A DNA stretch of 37,767 nucleotides from Microbacteriaceae bacterium (GTDB lineage Bacteria; Actinomycetota; Actinomycetes; Actinomycetales; Microbacteriaceae). Shown here piece by piece: positions 7,965 through 16,300 of this stretch (position 1 is the first letter of the stretch; each line of letters opens with the position of its first letter). The notes below the pieces were generated by a model. That model was not told where the DNA came from and did not search any database. It saw only the letters and a program-made list of their open reading frames with translations. The position numbers were made by a program, and so were the translations under genes. The stretch spans positions 1-37,767 of the forward strand of contig CANGGL010000012.1 in the NCBI GenBank assembly GCA_947453465.1. Direction: 5' to 3'.

Positions 7965-7978
7965 GAGGGCAAACCCTC
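7965..7978. other. Small hairpin in the VanY/MFS divergent region
   Basis: GAGGG-CAAA-CCCTC: a perfect 5-bp stem with a 4-nt loop, 36 nt upstream of the MFS start. It could lie in the MFS 5' leader, since that gene has a normal ribosome site and hence probably a leader. Its function is unknown. Confidence 0.35.
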
Positions 7979-8013
7979 AGGGTTCAAAAGGTAAAAAAGA
8001 AACGGAGCCGACT

Positions 8014-9693
8014 ATGGCACGTGCAGAACGCAAGGCCGCAGCAGCAGCCTCAGCTATTTCGGGTGTAATGACCCACAAGCAAATCATGTTGGTCTTGGTT
8101 GGCCTTATGTCAGGTATGTTCCTGTCGGCTCTCGACCAGTCAGTGGTTGGTGCAGCAATGCGCACCATCGCCGATGACCTAAAGGGCCTTGAGTTGCAGG
8201 CCTGGGTTACCACCGCCTACCTCATCACCTCAACCGTGACCACCCCGATCTATGGAAAGCTCGGAGACATTCTTGGTCGCCGCCGCCTATTCATCGTGGC
8301 CATCACCATCTTCATCTTCGGTTCGTTGCTCTGTGGCACCGCGGCCGACATGTTCCAGCTGGCCGCTTGGCGTGCAGTTCAGGGCATCGGCGCCGGTGGT
8401 CTATTCACCTTGGCGCTGACCGTTCTCGCCGACATCGTGCCACCACGCGAGCGCGCGAAATACCAGGGCATGTTCCTTGGCGTCTTCGCTACCTCATCGG
8501 TGCTTGGCCCAATCATCGGTGGTCTATTTGCCGGTGCAAACCAGATTCTATTCATCAGTGGCTGGCGCTGGGTCTTCCTAATCAACCTGCCAATCGGCAT
8601 CGTTGCGCTGTTCATGGTTGTCGCGTTCCTACACGTTCCTCACACCGCCAAGAACCACCGCATCGACTGGATGGGTGCCGTCACCATCGTCATCGCCGTT
8701 GTGCCATTGCTTCTTGTTGCCGAGAACGGCCGCGACTGGGGCTGGGCAAGCACCGAATCAATCGCCATGTATGTCACCGGTGGTGTGGGCATCATCGCCT
8801 TCATCCTTGCTGAGCGTGCGGCAAAGCACGAGGCGCTTCTGCCACTGACCCTGTTCAAGTCACGCACCTTCTCAATGGCCACCATCCTTGGTGTCTTGGT
8901 TGGTGTTGGCATGTTCGGTGGAATGATGACCCTGCCGTTGCTTCTGCAGATTGTTATGGGCGCAACGCCAACCGAAGCCGGCTTCATGATGCTTCCAATG
9001 GTTGCCGGCATGATGACCGCAACCATCATCTCTGGCCAGATCACCAGCAAGACTGGCAAGTACAAGATGTTCATGGTCATCGGCCCAATCCTGTTGGCGC
9101 TCGGCTACCTATACCTAACCAGCTTCAACGCTGACACTGTCTTCTGGCAGGCTGCAATCGGCATGGTTCTGATCGGTCTAGGTCTTGGTCAGCTAATGCA
9201 GACCCTAACCCTTGCCGCACAGAACTCGGTGCCGGCATCAGATGTTGGTGTGGCAACCGCTTCGGCAACCTTCTTCCGCCAGATGGGTGGCACCTTGGGT
9301 GTTGCAGTGTTCATCTCAATCTTGTTCAACAACCTGGTTGACACCATCCCAGCGGCTTTCAAGCGTGAAGATGTTCAGGCCGGAATCAAGGCGGCACTGA
9401 AGGACCCTAAGGTTCTTGCCGACCCGAACAACGCCGAGTTCTTGAAGGGGCTTCAGAGTGGAGACATGGCGGCACTAGCCGGCAAGTTGAACACGGACTC
9501 ATCGTTCCTAAACCACCTGGACCCACGCTTGGCTCGTCCATTCTTGGTCGGCTTCGCAGATGCCGGTGTGACCGTGTTCGCCTCGGCGGCTGTGGTTGTG
9601 GCAATAGCAGTTGTGATCGCAATCTTCACCAAGGCGCCGGCGCTTCGCACCAAGTCAGCTGTTCAAGAAGCAGCGGCTGCAGCAGCTCACTAA
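8014..9693 (+). CDS. MFS multidrug exporter, DHA2 (EmrB/QacA) family, 14 TM
   Basis: A proton-driven major facilitator of 559 residues, the right length for the 14-helix DHA2 group. Early in the protein is LSALDQSVVGAAMRTIADDL, the family's TM1 motif D1. It is followed by LGDILGRRRLF (motif A, loop 2-3) and the TM5 antiporter motif region SVLGPIIGGLF. Hydrophobic segments recur to residue 545, and the C-terminus is Ala-rich. The start ATG at 8014 has GGAG 6 nt upstream, so this mRNA has a leader, unlike most neighbours. Substrates (drugs, dyes, other amphiphiles) are inferred. Its stop codon overlaps the convergent methyltransferase stop by 4 bp. Confidence 0.93.
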   Translation: MARAERKAAAAASAISGVMTHKQIMLVLVGLMSGMFLSALDQSVVGAAMRTIADDLKGLELQAWVTTAYLITSTVTTPIYGKLGDILGRRRLFIVAITIFIFGSLLCGTAADMFQLAAWRAVQGIGAGGLFTLALTVLADIVPPRERAKYQGMFLGVFATSSVLGPIIGGLFAGANQILFISGWRWVFLINLPIGIVALFMVVAFLHVPHTAKNHRIDWMGAVTIVIAVVPLLLVAENGRDWGWASTESIAMYVTGGVGIIAFILAERAAKHEALLPLTLFKSRTFSMATILGVLVGVGMFGGMMTLPLLLQIVMGATPTEAGFMMLPMVAGMMTATIISGQITSKTGKYKMFMVIGPILLALGYLYLTSFNADTVFWQAAIGMVLIGLGLGQLMQTLTLAAQNSVPASDVGVATASATFFRQMGGTLGVAVFISILFNNLVDTIPAAFKREDVQAGIKAALKDPKVLADPNNAEFLKGLQSGDMAALAGKLNTDSSFLNHLDPRLARPFLVGFADAGVTVFASAAVVVAIAVVIAIFTKAPALRTKSAVQEAAAAAAH

Positions 9694-10574
9694 AGGTATT
9701 CGACAGCTATACCCAAAGCCCCGAAACGGTCGCGCATTACGGCGATTGATTCGGGGTTTTGGTCTACCAGGATGAAGCGGCGGCCGAGGGACGCGGCAGC
9801 GGCACCGGTGGTGCCTGAACCGCCGAAGAAGTCGATGACCAGGTCGCCGGGGCGTGACGATGCCTGAATGATTCGACGCAGAATGCCAAGCGGCTTCTGG
9901 GTCGGGTAACCGGTCTTCTCTTTGCCGGTGGGCGAAACGATGGTGTGCCACCAAACATCGGTGGGCAGTTTGCCCTTGGCAACTTTTTCAGGGGTAACCA
10001 GACCCGGGGCCATGTAAGGCTCGCGATCTACCTCTTCTGAGTTGAAGAAATACTTGGCCGGGTTCTTCACATAAACCAGGATGGTGTCGTGCTTGGCCGG
10101 CCAGCGATTTTTACTCTTGCCGCCATAGTCATAGGCCCAGATGATTTCGTTCAAGAAGCAATCGCGGCCGAAGAGCGCGTCTAGCAGCACCTTGGCATAG
10201 TGAGATTCGCGATAGTCGAGGTGAAGATAAAGGGTGCCGGTCTCATTGAGCAGGCGCCAAGCTTCTTCTAGGCGCGGCTCAAGGAAGGCCCAATAGTCGG
10301 CAAACTCGTCGTCATAACTGAGCACTGTTTGGCGCACGGTTTCATACTGGCGGCCTTTGAAACCAACTCGGCCACCCTCGGTGACGCGCGTGGTGGTGGC
10401 AGTGCCTCGGCTCTGAGTGCGGCCGGTGTTGAAAGGTGGGTCGATGTAAATCATCTGCGCGCTCTCGGCGGGCATAGATTTGAGTACGGCAAGGTTGTCT
10501 CCAAAGAAGACTTTGTTGCTTCTCTCGGGCACATCGGTGCTCTCGTGAGAAACTTTGTTTGTATTTGCCGGCAC
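9690..10574 (-). CDS. Orphan site-specific DNA adenine methyltransferase, beta class
   Basis: A 294-residue SAM-dependent N6-adenine (possibly N4-cytosine) DNA methyltransferase. The catalytic motif IV is DPPFNTGR near residue 45. A target-recognition region lies in the middle, and the SAM-binding motif I FFGGSGTTGAAA comes near the C-terminus. The order IV - recognition - I defines the beta class that includes CcrM-like enzymes. No restriction endonuclease gene is next to it, so it is probably an orphan used for regulation or for protection from an unlinked enzyme. The GTG start at 10574 is favoured by -10 TAATCT exactly 6 nt upstream; an internal GTG at 10532 is an alternative. The recognition sequence cannot be read. 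Confidence 0.9.
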   Translation of the reverse strand: MPANTNKVSHESTDVPERSNKVFFGDNLAVLKSMPAESAQMIYIDPPFNTGRTQSRGTATTTRVTEGGRVGFKGRQYETVRQTVLSYDDEFADYWAFLEPRLEEAWRLLNETGTLYLHLDYRESHYAKVLLDALFGRDCFLNEIIWAYDYGGKSKNRWPAKHDTILVYVKNPAKYFFNSEEVDREPYMAPGLVTPEKVAKGKLPTDVWWHTIVSPTGKEKTGYPTQKPLGILRRIIQASSRPGDLVIDFFGGSGTTGAAAASLGRRFILVDQNPESIAVMRDRFGALGIAVEYL

Positions 10575-10580
10575 AGGAAG

Positions 10581-10586
10581 AGATTA
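10581..10586 (-). promoter_or_regulatory. -10 element of the DNA methyltransferase gene
   Basis: TAATCT on the minus strand, then CTTCCT (6 nt), then the GTG at 10574. It overlaps a GAGATT (10580-10585) that stands 6 nt before the divergent GNAT ATG at 10592. The two start codons are separated by only 17 nt. Confidence 0.65.
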
Positions 10587-10591
10587 ACAGC

Positions 10592-10972
10592 ATGAGCGCA
10601 GAAATCATCGAGACACCAGTTGTAAAGCACAACACCGCCGACCACCGCTATGAGATTTGGCTTGGCGACGAGATGGCTGGCAACCTCGATTATTCACTGA
10701 TGCTTGGCGAGATTCACTTTGTGCACACCGGCGTCAGCCCGGCCCACCAGGGCAAAAACCTGGCTGCGATTTTGACCCGCGAGGCGTTGGCCGATGTGCG
10801 CGCACAGGGCAAAAACAAGGTTGTGCCGGTCTGCTCATACACCGTGCGCTACATGGAGAAGCACCCAGAAACTCACGACCTGTTGAAAGACCCAATCGAT
10901 GAGGCTGCTGCGGCTTGCCGCCTGCCAAACGTGGCAAAGGCTAGTGCGAGATTGGGGCTCGGCGAAAAATAA
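10592..10972 (+). CDS. Small GNAT-family N-acetyltransferase (YidJ-like)
   Basis: A 126-residue single-domain GNAT protein of the short subgroup (Acetyltransf_CG). It has GEIHFVHTGVSPAHQGKNLA, whose V..(H)QGKN(L)A is the acetyl-CoA pyrophosphate-binding loop, and VPVCSYTVRYMEKHPE, the conserved second half. Substrates of this subgroup are mostly unknown. The preferred start is the ATG at 10592, with AGGAAG about 11 nt upstream. The open frame extends to 10559, but that would overlap the divergent methyltransferase gene. The stop codon lies inside the left arm of a strong inverted repeat. Confidence 0.87.
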   Translation: MSAEIIETPVVKHNTADHRYEIWLGDEMAGNLDYSLMLGEIHFVHTGVSPAHQGKNLAAILTREALADVRAQGKNKVVPVCSYTVRYMEKHPETHDLLKDPIDEAAAACRLPNVAKASARLGLGEK

Positions 10973-10994
10973 CTGAGAGGCTATCTCAGTTATT
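10968..10994. terminator. Bidirectional terminator between GNAT and lipase genes
   Basis: A perfect 11-bp inverted repeat, AATAACTGAGA / TCTCAGTTATT, with a 5-nt loop. Read on the minus strand it is followed by TTTTT, a good intrinsic terminator for the lipase gene ending at 11040. On the plus strand its right arm ends in TTATT and can serve the GNAT gene, whose TAA stop is within the left arm. Confidence 0.8.
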
Positions 10995-11039
10995 CGACGA
11001 GCCAATCGAACCCACGCCAGTCGCAGAGCAACCCGTTTT

Positions 11040-11912
11040 CTACAGGCGTGCCTCTAGCCATTCGATGAGGTCGGAAATAACCTCATCCTTATTGGTCTCA
11101 TTGAAGACCTCGTGACGGCCACCCTCGTAAACAATTAATTCAAGGTCAGTTAGTCCAACGCGTTTATAGGCGTTCAAAAGCAGCACGTTGCCCTTTTCGC
11201 CACCGATGACGTCTTCACTGCCAGCCATAAGCAGCAACGGTAGGTCGTGCGGAAAACGACGGGCCGGGGTGCCCAGCAATGCCAGGGTGTTCTTGACGCC
11301 GAATACCTGCATCGCAGTTTCCGGGAAGTTCAACGGGTCGTTACGGAACTTTTCGCCAACCGAACGGTCACGGCTGAGCCACTCGCCGCCGCTCGAGGTG
11401 ATGCCGGCCTTTTTATCGGCCGCTTCGTAACGCTTGTTGAAACCGCCACTCGGCAAAATGCCCGGCAAAAGCAGGGTCGAGCCGGTCAAGACCGCCAGGT
11501 CATACTCGTCGGCAAACTTGTTGAGCAGGCGCTGCACAATCATCGAGCCCCAGCTGTGCCCTAGCAAGACCAATTTTGATGTTGGGTGCTCACCACGGAT
11601 GAGGTGGCTCAGCTGACGAACCGCGGCAAAAGTTGCTGGCATACCGCCAGGCCCGAGATTTCCTTGCTGTTTGATGAGGCCCTTGGCCCGCATGTTCACA
11701 CCGGTTGCTCCATGGCCGCGGTGATCGTCGGCATACACGCTGAAACCCGCTTTGTTTAGCGCCTCGGCAACGTGGTCATAACGGCGGGCGTGCTCACCCA
11801 GGCCGTGAGCGATCTGAACGATTGCCCTCGGCTTGGCCACCGGCCACTCATAGAAGGTGACCTCAACACCGTGAGAGTCTGTCATTGTGCGAACCAGTGG
11901 CAACGTTGTCAT
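11040..11912 (-). CDS. Alpha/beta hydrolase, monoacylglycerol lipase-like
   Basis: A 290-residue serine hydrolase of the Hydrolase_4/MAGL group, which releases fatty acids from monoacylglycerols or lysophospholipids. It shows the HGLGEHARRYDHVAEALNKAG oxyanion region, the DDHRGHG segment near residue 62, the nucleophile elbow GHSWGS with S120, acid D234 in GSEDVIGG and histidine H267 in EGGRHEVFNE. All three catalytic residues are present. There is no signal peptide, so it acts in the cytosol. The ATG at 11912 is preceded at 6 nt by -10 TAATCT, so it is probably a leaderless single-gene unit. Confidence 0.92.
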   Translation of the reverse strand: MTTLPLVRTMTDSHGVEVTFYEWPVAKPRAIVQIAHGLGEHARRYDHVAEALNKAGFSVYADDHRGHGATGVNMRAKGLIKQQGNLGPGGMPATFAAVRQLSHLIRGEHPTSKLVLLGHSWGSMIVQRLLNKFADEYDLAVLTGSTLLLPGILPSGGFNKRYEAADKKAGITSSGGEWLSRDRSVGEKFRNDPLNFPETAMQVFGVKNTLALLGTPARRFPHDLPLLLMAGSEDVIGGEKGNVLLLNAYKRVGLTDLELIVYEGGRHEVFNETNKDEVISDLIEWLEARL

Positions 11913-11918
11913 GCCTAA

Positions 11919-11924
11919 AGATTA
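11919..11924 (-). promoter_or_regulatory. -10 element of the lipase gene, leaderless geometry
   Basis: TAATCT on the minus strand, then TTAGGC (6 nt), then the ATG at 11912. Confidence 0.7.
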
Positions 11925-11955
11925 GTCCTCGAAATCGACTCCGACACCAATTCGG

Positions 11956-12798
11956 CTAGGCCTCTTTGGTGATCTCGACGGTCACAAAAAGTTCAGACTC
12001 ACTGGCCCCGGCATAGACCCCTCGAAGCGGTGCAACATCGTCATAATCACGTCCGCTGCCAACCACGATGTGCCGCTCGCCGATCTCAATGTCGTTGGTC
12101 GGGTCATAGGCAAACCAATCACCGGCCCACCATTCAACCCAGGCATGAGATTCACCAACCACCTTCTCGCCAACCTTCGGCGCGATGTGCGGGTGAAGGT
12201 AACCAGAGACATAACGTGCAGGGATGCCTGCAGCCCGAAGTGCACCAACGGTGATGTGCGCATAGTCCTGACAAACGCCGATCTTGGCCGACCAAGCCTC
12301 GGTAGCAATCGAGTGAACCCCGGTCACGCCGTGCATGTAAGTCATTGCTCCATAGACCTTGGCGCAAATCTCAAGGGCCGTCTGGTGCGGCCCGTGCTTT
12401 TCGGCCATCTTCTTGGCAAAGCGCGAGAGCTCGGCCGGTGGCTGAGTGCGCTTAGTCTGCCCGGTAGCGTCCGTGAGTTCTAGGCTGGTCACAATTTCGG
12501 GCACCAAATCATCCCAGTTCAAGCCGGGGACGGCCCTGATCGAATCACGAATTTCAACCAGCGATTGCGACGAAATGGTCAGCTCGTCGTGAGGCTCAAG
12601 AATCTCAAACTGCACCGCTCGAGTCTTGAAATAGTCGAAGTATTCAACCGTGGAGCCCTGCGGTTGAATCTCGAGCTTGCTTGAAATCACAAACTGTCGG
12701 TCATCGCGAGCGGGCAAAAGACGGGCCTCGTTATAAGAAGCGGTGACCTGACGGCTGTATTTGAAACCGGTTGTGTGGGCTACGCGATAGCGGCTCAT
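11956..12798 (-). CDS. Transglutaminase-like cysteine peptidase
   Basis: A 280-residue protein with a bacterial transglutaminase-like N-terminal domain (about 1-85) and a catalytic domain. The triad is C176 in GVCQDYAH, H218 in GESHAWVEWW and D232 in YDPTND, followed by the diagnostic GSGRDYDDVAPLRGVYAG. The family cleaves or forms amide bonds. In this operon type it is thought to act on the small peptide or conjugate made by the partner ATP-grasp enzyme; that is family-level inference. It is the last gene of a three-gene minus-strand operon and overlaps the alpha-E stop by 4 bp (ATGA). Confidence 0.92.
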   Translation of the reverse strand: MSRYRVAHTTGFKYSRQVTASYNEARLLPARDDRQFVISSKLEIQPQGSTVEYFDYFKTRAVQFEILEPHDELTISSQSLVEIRDSIRAVPGLNWDDLVPEIVTSLELTDATGQTKRTQPPAELSRFAKKMAEKHGPHQTALEICAKVYGAMTYMHGVTGVHSIATEAWSAKIGVCQDYAHITVGALRAAGIPARYVSGYLHPHIAPKVGEKVVGESHAWVEWWAGDWFAYDPTNDIEIGERHIVVGSGRDYDDVAPLRGVYAGASESELFVTVEITKEA

Positions 12799-13724
12799 GA
12801 AACCTCACCGACCCAGGTTGGCATGACATTGGCCGGGAAGTACCGGCTTCTAATCAACTCAGAGATCTCGCTAACCCCGTTCTGCAGACCAACCATCTCT
12901 TGGGTCAGGTTGGCAAGGATGTCTGGTGCCGAGCGAAACTCAAGGTTGGTGCGAATCTGGCTGGCTAGGCGCAAAGCTGCATCGCTGGTTCCGACTCGAT
13001 CAGCGCTTGGAGCCAAGTCGGTGAGGCAACGCTCGGCACGTGAAAGCGCGAAGGTCACCGAGCGGGGGAAGATGCGGTCAAGCAGCAAGAACTCTGCCGC
13101 GTTGGTTGCCGATGGCACGCCTCGATAGGTGCGCAGGTAGGCCTCGTATGCCCCGCAGCTTCGGAGAATTGTGGTCCAAGACGGACCACTTGCCTCGGTC
13201 AGCTCTGAGGTGGCCAACAATCTGGCGGTCATGTCAACGCGCTCGAGTGATCGGCCAAGAGTAAAGAAAGTCCAAGCTTCATCGCGCGAGGTTGAGCTCT
13301 CAACGATGCCAACTGCCAGTGCGGTTCGCTCGCGAACCCAACCAAAGAAATCGTGAGCGCGCTCGATTGAGACCTTGCGTGGCATGCGCGAACGCGTGGT
13401 GTTTAGGCATTCCCAAAGTTCTGTGGAGACAATCTCGCGAACCCGTCGAGCATTTTCACGAGCTGCCGTCAACGATGATGCAATTGACGCCTGCTCATTG
13501 CGGTCCACGGTCAAAATGTTGAGCAAATCGTGACGGGTTAGGTCATGTGGAAAGACCGAATCCGAACCAATCACCGAGAGCAGTGAGCGGCAAGCGGTGT
13601 CTTCATCGACCCACGGGTCTTCGAGCAAAAGCTGAAGATGCACGTCAAGCAGGCGTGCCGTGCCATCTGCCCGCTCTACATACCGGCCGATCCAAAACAG
13701 TGATTCTGCGATGCGACTAAGCAT
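12795..13724 (-). CDS. Alpha-E domain protein
   Basis: A 309-residue, almost wholly helical protein beginning MLSRIAESLFWIGRYVERADGTARLLDVHLQ, the hallmark of the alpha-E family. It also has the repeated-helix features TLGRSLERVDMTARLL and RAERCLTDL. Its biochemical role is unknown. It is nearly always encoded with a circularly permuted ATP-grasp enzyme and a transglutaminase, as here. The start overlaps the ATP-grasp stop by one base (TAATG) and its stop overlaps the transglutaminase start, so translation of the three is coupled. Confidence 0.92.
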   Translation of the reverse strand: MLSRIAESLFWIGRYVERADGTARLLDVHLQLLLEDPWVDEDTACRSLLSVIGSDSVFPHDLTRHDLLNILTVDRNEQASIASSLTAARENARRVREIVSTELWECLNTTRSRMPRKVSIERAHDFFGWVRERTALAVGIVESSTSRDEAWTFFTLGRSLERVDMTARLLATSELTEASGPSWTTILRSCGAYEAYLRTYRGVPSATNAAEFLLLDRIFPRSVTFALSRAERCLTDLAPSADRVGTSDAALRLASQIRTNLEFRSAPDILANLTQEMVGLQNGVSEISELIRSRYFPANVMPTWVGEVS

Positions 13725-15379
13725 TAGTTTGAGCCTCCCTGAGACAGCGGCGGCAACTTCGCGGCTGCGGCCGATTGTTGTTGCTGTTCTTGTTGAATCT
13801 GAAACCCGGCTCCAGAGTTATCGTGCTGCTGAGAACCAAAGCCCGAATCGGCTGCGGTTTGGCCTGCCACAATCGATGAAACGGCCGAGTTAGTCGGCAT
13901 GAACTGACGCACCGATGGTCGGTCATTTCCAACAATCCAGGTGTCCTTTGAACCGCCACCCTGCGATGAGTTGACCACCAACTCGCCCTCAGGCAGTGCA
14001 ACGCGGGTCAGACCACCGGGCAATACCCAGATGTCGTGACCGCTGTTTACCGCGAATGGCCGCAAGTCTGCGTGACGTGGGCGAAGGCCGCCCTCCACCA
14101 AAGTTGGAATGGTCGAGAACTGCACCACCGGCTGGGCAATCCATCCGCGTGGGTCTTTGATGAGACGCTTTCGCAGATCATCGAGTTCTTTCTTCGAAGC
14201 GGCCGGGCCAACCACAAGGCCTTTGCCACCAGAGCCATCGACGGGCTTCACGACGAGCTCCTCTAGGCGGTCGAGCACCTCTTCGAGGCTGCCTTCCTCT
14301 TCGAGGCGCCAGGTGCGCACGTTCTCGATGATTGGGTCCTCGCCCAGGTAATACCTGGTCAAATCGGGCATGTATGTATAGACCAACTTGTCGTCGGCAA
14401 CACCGTTGCCCACCGCATTGGCTAGGGTCACGTTGCCGAGGCGAGCCGCATTGATGATTCCCGGAGGCCCGAGAACCGAGTCGGCACGGAAGGCCAGTGG
14501 GTCGAGAAACTCGTCATCGACACGGCGATAAATCACGTCGACTCGACGGGCACCGGCGGTGGTGCGCATGTAAACCTTGCCATTCGAGCAGAACAGGTCG
14601 CGACCCTCAACGAGCTCGATGCCCATGAGGCGCGCGAGCAGGGTGTGCTCAAAATAGGCGCTGTTGTAGACACCCGGGGTTAGCACGACGACGGTCGGGT
14701 CCTCGACACCACCCGGCGCAGCCGCACGAAGCGCGGCGAGAAGTTTGTTCGGGTATTCACCGACCGGTTGAATGCGCATCTGCTGAAAAAGCTCGGGCAG
14801 AGTTTGGGCCATGACTCGTCGGTTTGAAATCACATAGCTAACCCCCGACGGCACGCGCACGTTATCTTCGAGCACACGCCAGGTGCCAACTTCGTCACGG
14901 ATGAGATCGATGCCCGAAACCTGAATGCGCACACCGTTGGCCGGGTCGATGCCGTGAGCGGCGCGGTGAAAATGCTCTGAGGTTGCAATCAGAGATGCCG
15001 GAATCACACCATCGCGGATGGCGTTTTGCGAACCGTAGACATCGGCTAGGAATGCCTCTAGGACTCGAACTCGCTGCTTGACACCCGCGTCAAGCACGTT
15101 CCATTCGGGCCGATCGATCACTCGCGGCACTGCATCGAGTGGGAAAGGGCGCTCTTCGCCGGCGAAGTCAAAGGTAACGCCCTGGGCGAGGTATGAGCTG
15201 GCCAGGGCTTCGGTTCGGCCGATCAGTTCGCTCTGGGTCATGGCCGCCAGAGCCTCGTGAATCTTCACATAGCTCGGTCGCACCTTGCCAGGCGCAGCAA
15301 ACATTTCATCGAAGGCTACCGATTTTTCCCCATGCTTGGGTTTGGCAGCGATTCTGTATTGATCGAATAATTCACCCAT
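13724..15379 (-). CDS. Circularly permuted ATP-grasp peptide ligase-like protein
   Basis: A 551-residue member of the circularly permuted ATP-grasp family, predicted to join an amino acid or amine to a carboxylate using ATP. Recognisable segments are IDLIRDEVGTWRVLEDNVR and PSGVSYVISNRRVM, then LTPGVYNSAYFEH, VKPVDGSGGKGLVVGP (nucleotide loop) and PRHADLRPFAV. Residues after about 505 form a Ser/Gln-rich low-complexity tail (QIQQEQQQQSAAAA) that is probably disordered and not part of the fold. The ATG at 15379 has -10 TAACTT exactly 6 nt upstream. It is first in an operon with alpha-E and transglutaminase genes. The substrate is unknown. Confidence 0.92.
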   Translation of the reverse strand: MGELFDQYRIAAKPKHGEKSVAFDEMFAAPGKVRPSYVKIHEALAAMTQSELIGRTEALASSYLAQGVTFDFAGEERPFPLDAVPRVIDRPEWNVLDAGVKQRVRVLEAFLADVYGSQNAIRDGVIPASLIATSEHFHRAAHGIDPANGVRIQVSGIDLIRDEVGTWRVLEDNVRVPSGVSYVISNRRVMAQTLPELFQQMRIQPVGEYPNKLLAALRAAAPGGVEDPTVVVLTPGVYNSAYFEHTLLARLMGIELVEGRDLFCSNGKVYMRTTAGARRVDVIYRRVDDEFLDPLAFRADSVLGPPGIINAARLGNVTLANAVGNGVADDKLVYTYMPDLTRYYLGEDPIIENVRTWRLEEEGSLEEVLDRLEELVVKPVDGSGGKGLVVGPAASKKELDDLRKRLIKDPRGWIAQPVVQFSTIPTLVEGGLRPRHADLRPFAVNSGHDIWVLPGGLTRVALPEGELVVNSSQGGGSKDTWIVGNDRPSVRQFMPTNSAVSSIVAGQTAADSGFGSQQHDNSGAGFQIQQEQQQQSAAAAKLPPLSQGGSN

Positions 15380-15385
15380 AACTAG

Positions 15386-15391
15386 AAGTTA
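15386..15391 (-). promoter_or_regulatory. -10 element of the ATP-grasp operon, leaderless geometry
   Basis: TAACTT on the minus strand, then CTAGTT (6 nt), then the ATG at 15379. Confidence 0.68.
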
Positions 15392-15439
15392 CGCCTGGGT
15401 TGTTGCGTCTGTGTTTCAGCGGTGGGTCAGCGAGGCAAC

Positions 15440-16300
15440 TTAATCAGCCTTGGCAAACAGGTGCACAAAACCATCGGTGGCAGCCAGCTGACCGTCGGCA
15501 TAGACAAAAAGTGCCTCGATGGTTCGCGTGCCCGTCTCGGCTCGGCCTGCTTCAGCAACTCGGTTCAAGTGCTCAACCGCTCGCTCCCCCTCGGCAAATG
15601 CTGCGGTGGCCCAGACATCAGCGGTCACCAAATCGCGGGCAATCACACTCACCTGAACCAGGCGCTCGGGTTTGTCATCGGCAGCGATGAGCCCGCCAAA
15701 TTTTGGGTCCCAGATGTGAGAGCCGCGCTCGGCTGACCCACTGGTAGCCATCGCTCGAAATGCGGTGTCGGATAGATCAACCACGGTCAAAACCCCGGCG
15801 CCATCGGCGGCGATCGAAACCGGCTTGCTGATTCCCATTCGCCAATCGACGGCCTCGGTCGCGCCATCGGAAATCAAAACATCACCACCGGCATTCAAGG
15901 TGAAATCGATGATGCCCTGTTCAGCCACATACTCGGCGGCGCGCTTGGCAGCCCAGGTTTTGACAATCCCAGATGGGTCAAAGGTGTGCTGAGGGGTGAA
16001 GGCGCTAAACCAGCCATCCGTGACTTTTTCCCACGCCTCGCAGGCGTCCCAAATCTGGTTGACCACCGGCGGGCACTCGGCAACCGATGTTTCGCCGCGT
16101 GCCAAGCGAGACAGAGGTGACTCTGGTTTATAGAGGCTAAAGATTCGATCCGCTTCGTGCAGAATCGCACAGGCCTGGTTCAAAATGATCGAGGTGTCGC
16201 TGTCACTGAGCGAGCTGCGGCCATGAAAACTAAACCCGGTGCCCATTGCCAATTCGATGTGCTCGAATGGCTTTGGCTCGTGTGGACTCTGCTTGTTCAT
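15440..16300 (-). CDS. apbE: FAD:protein FMN transferase (ApbE)
   Basis: Transfers FMN from FAD onto a threonine of target proteins, using Mg2+. The 286-residue protein shows the family segments ELAMGTGFSFHG at the start, DPSGIVKTWAAKRAAEY near residue 112, LNAGGDVLISDG, and the C-terminal AMATSGSAERGSHIWDP. No signal peptide or lipobox is visible, which is unusual because many ApbE proteins act outside the membrane. Its start overlaps the FMN-binding gene stop by one base (TAATG). It is the last gene of a four-gene operon containing two FMN-binding targets, which are its obvious substrates. Confidence 0.93.
   Translation of the reverse strand: MNKQSPHEPKPFEHIELAMGTGFSFHGRSSLSDSDTSIILNQACAILHEADRIFSLYKPESPLSRLARGETSVAECPPVVNQIWDACEAWEKVTDGWFSAFTPQHTFDPSGIVKTWAAKRAAEYVAEQGIIDFTLNAGGDVLISDGATEAVDWRMGISKPVSIAADGAGVLTVVDLSDTAFRAMATSGSAERGSHIWDPKFGGLIAADDKPERLVQVSVIARDLVTADVWATAAFAEGERAVEHLNRVAEAGRAETGTRTIEALFVYADGQLAATDGFVHLFAKAD

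Noticed and set aside
10559-10591. Upstream extension of the GNAT frame
   Set aside because: It would run into the methyltransferase start and adds residues not expected in this short family; the ATG at 10592 fits better.
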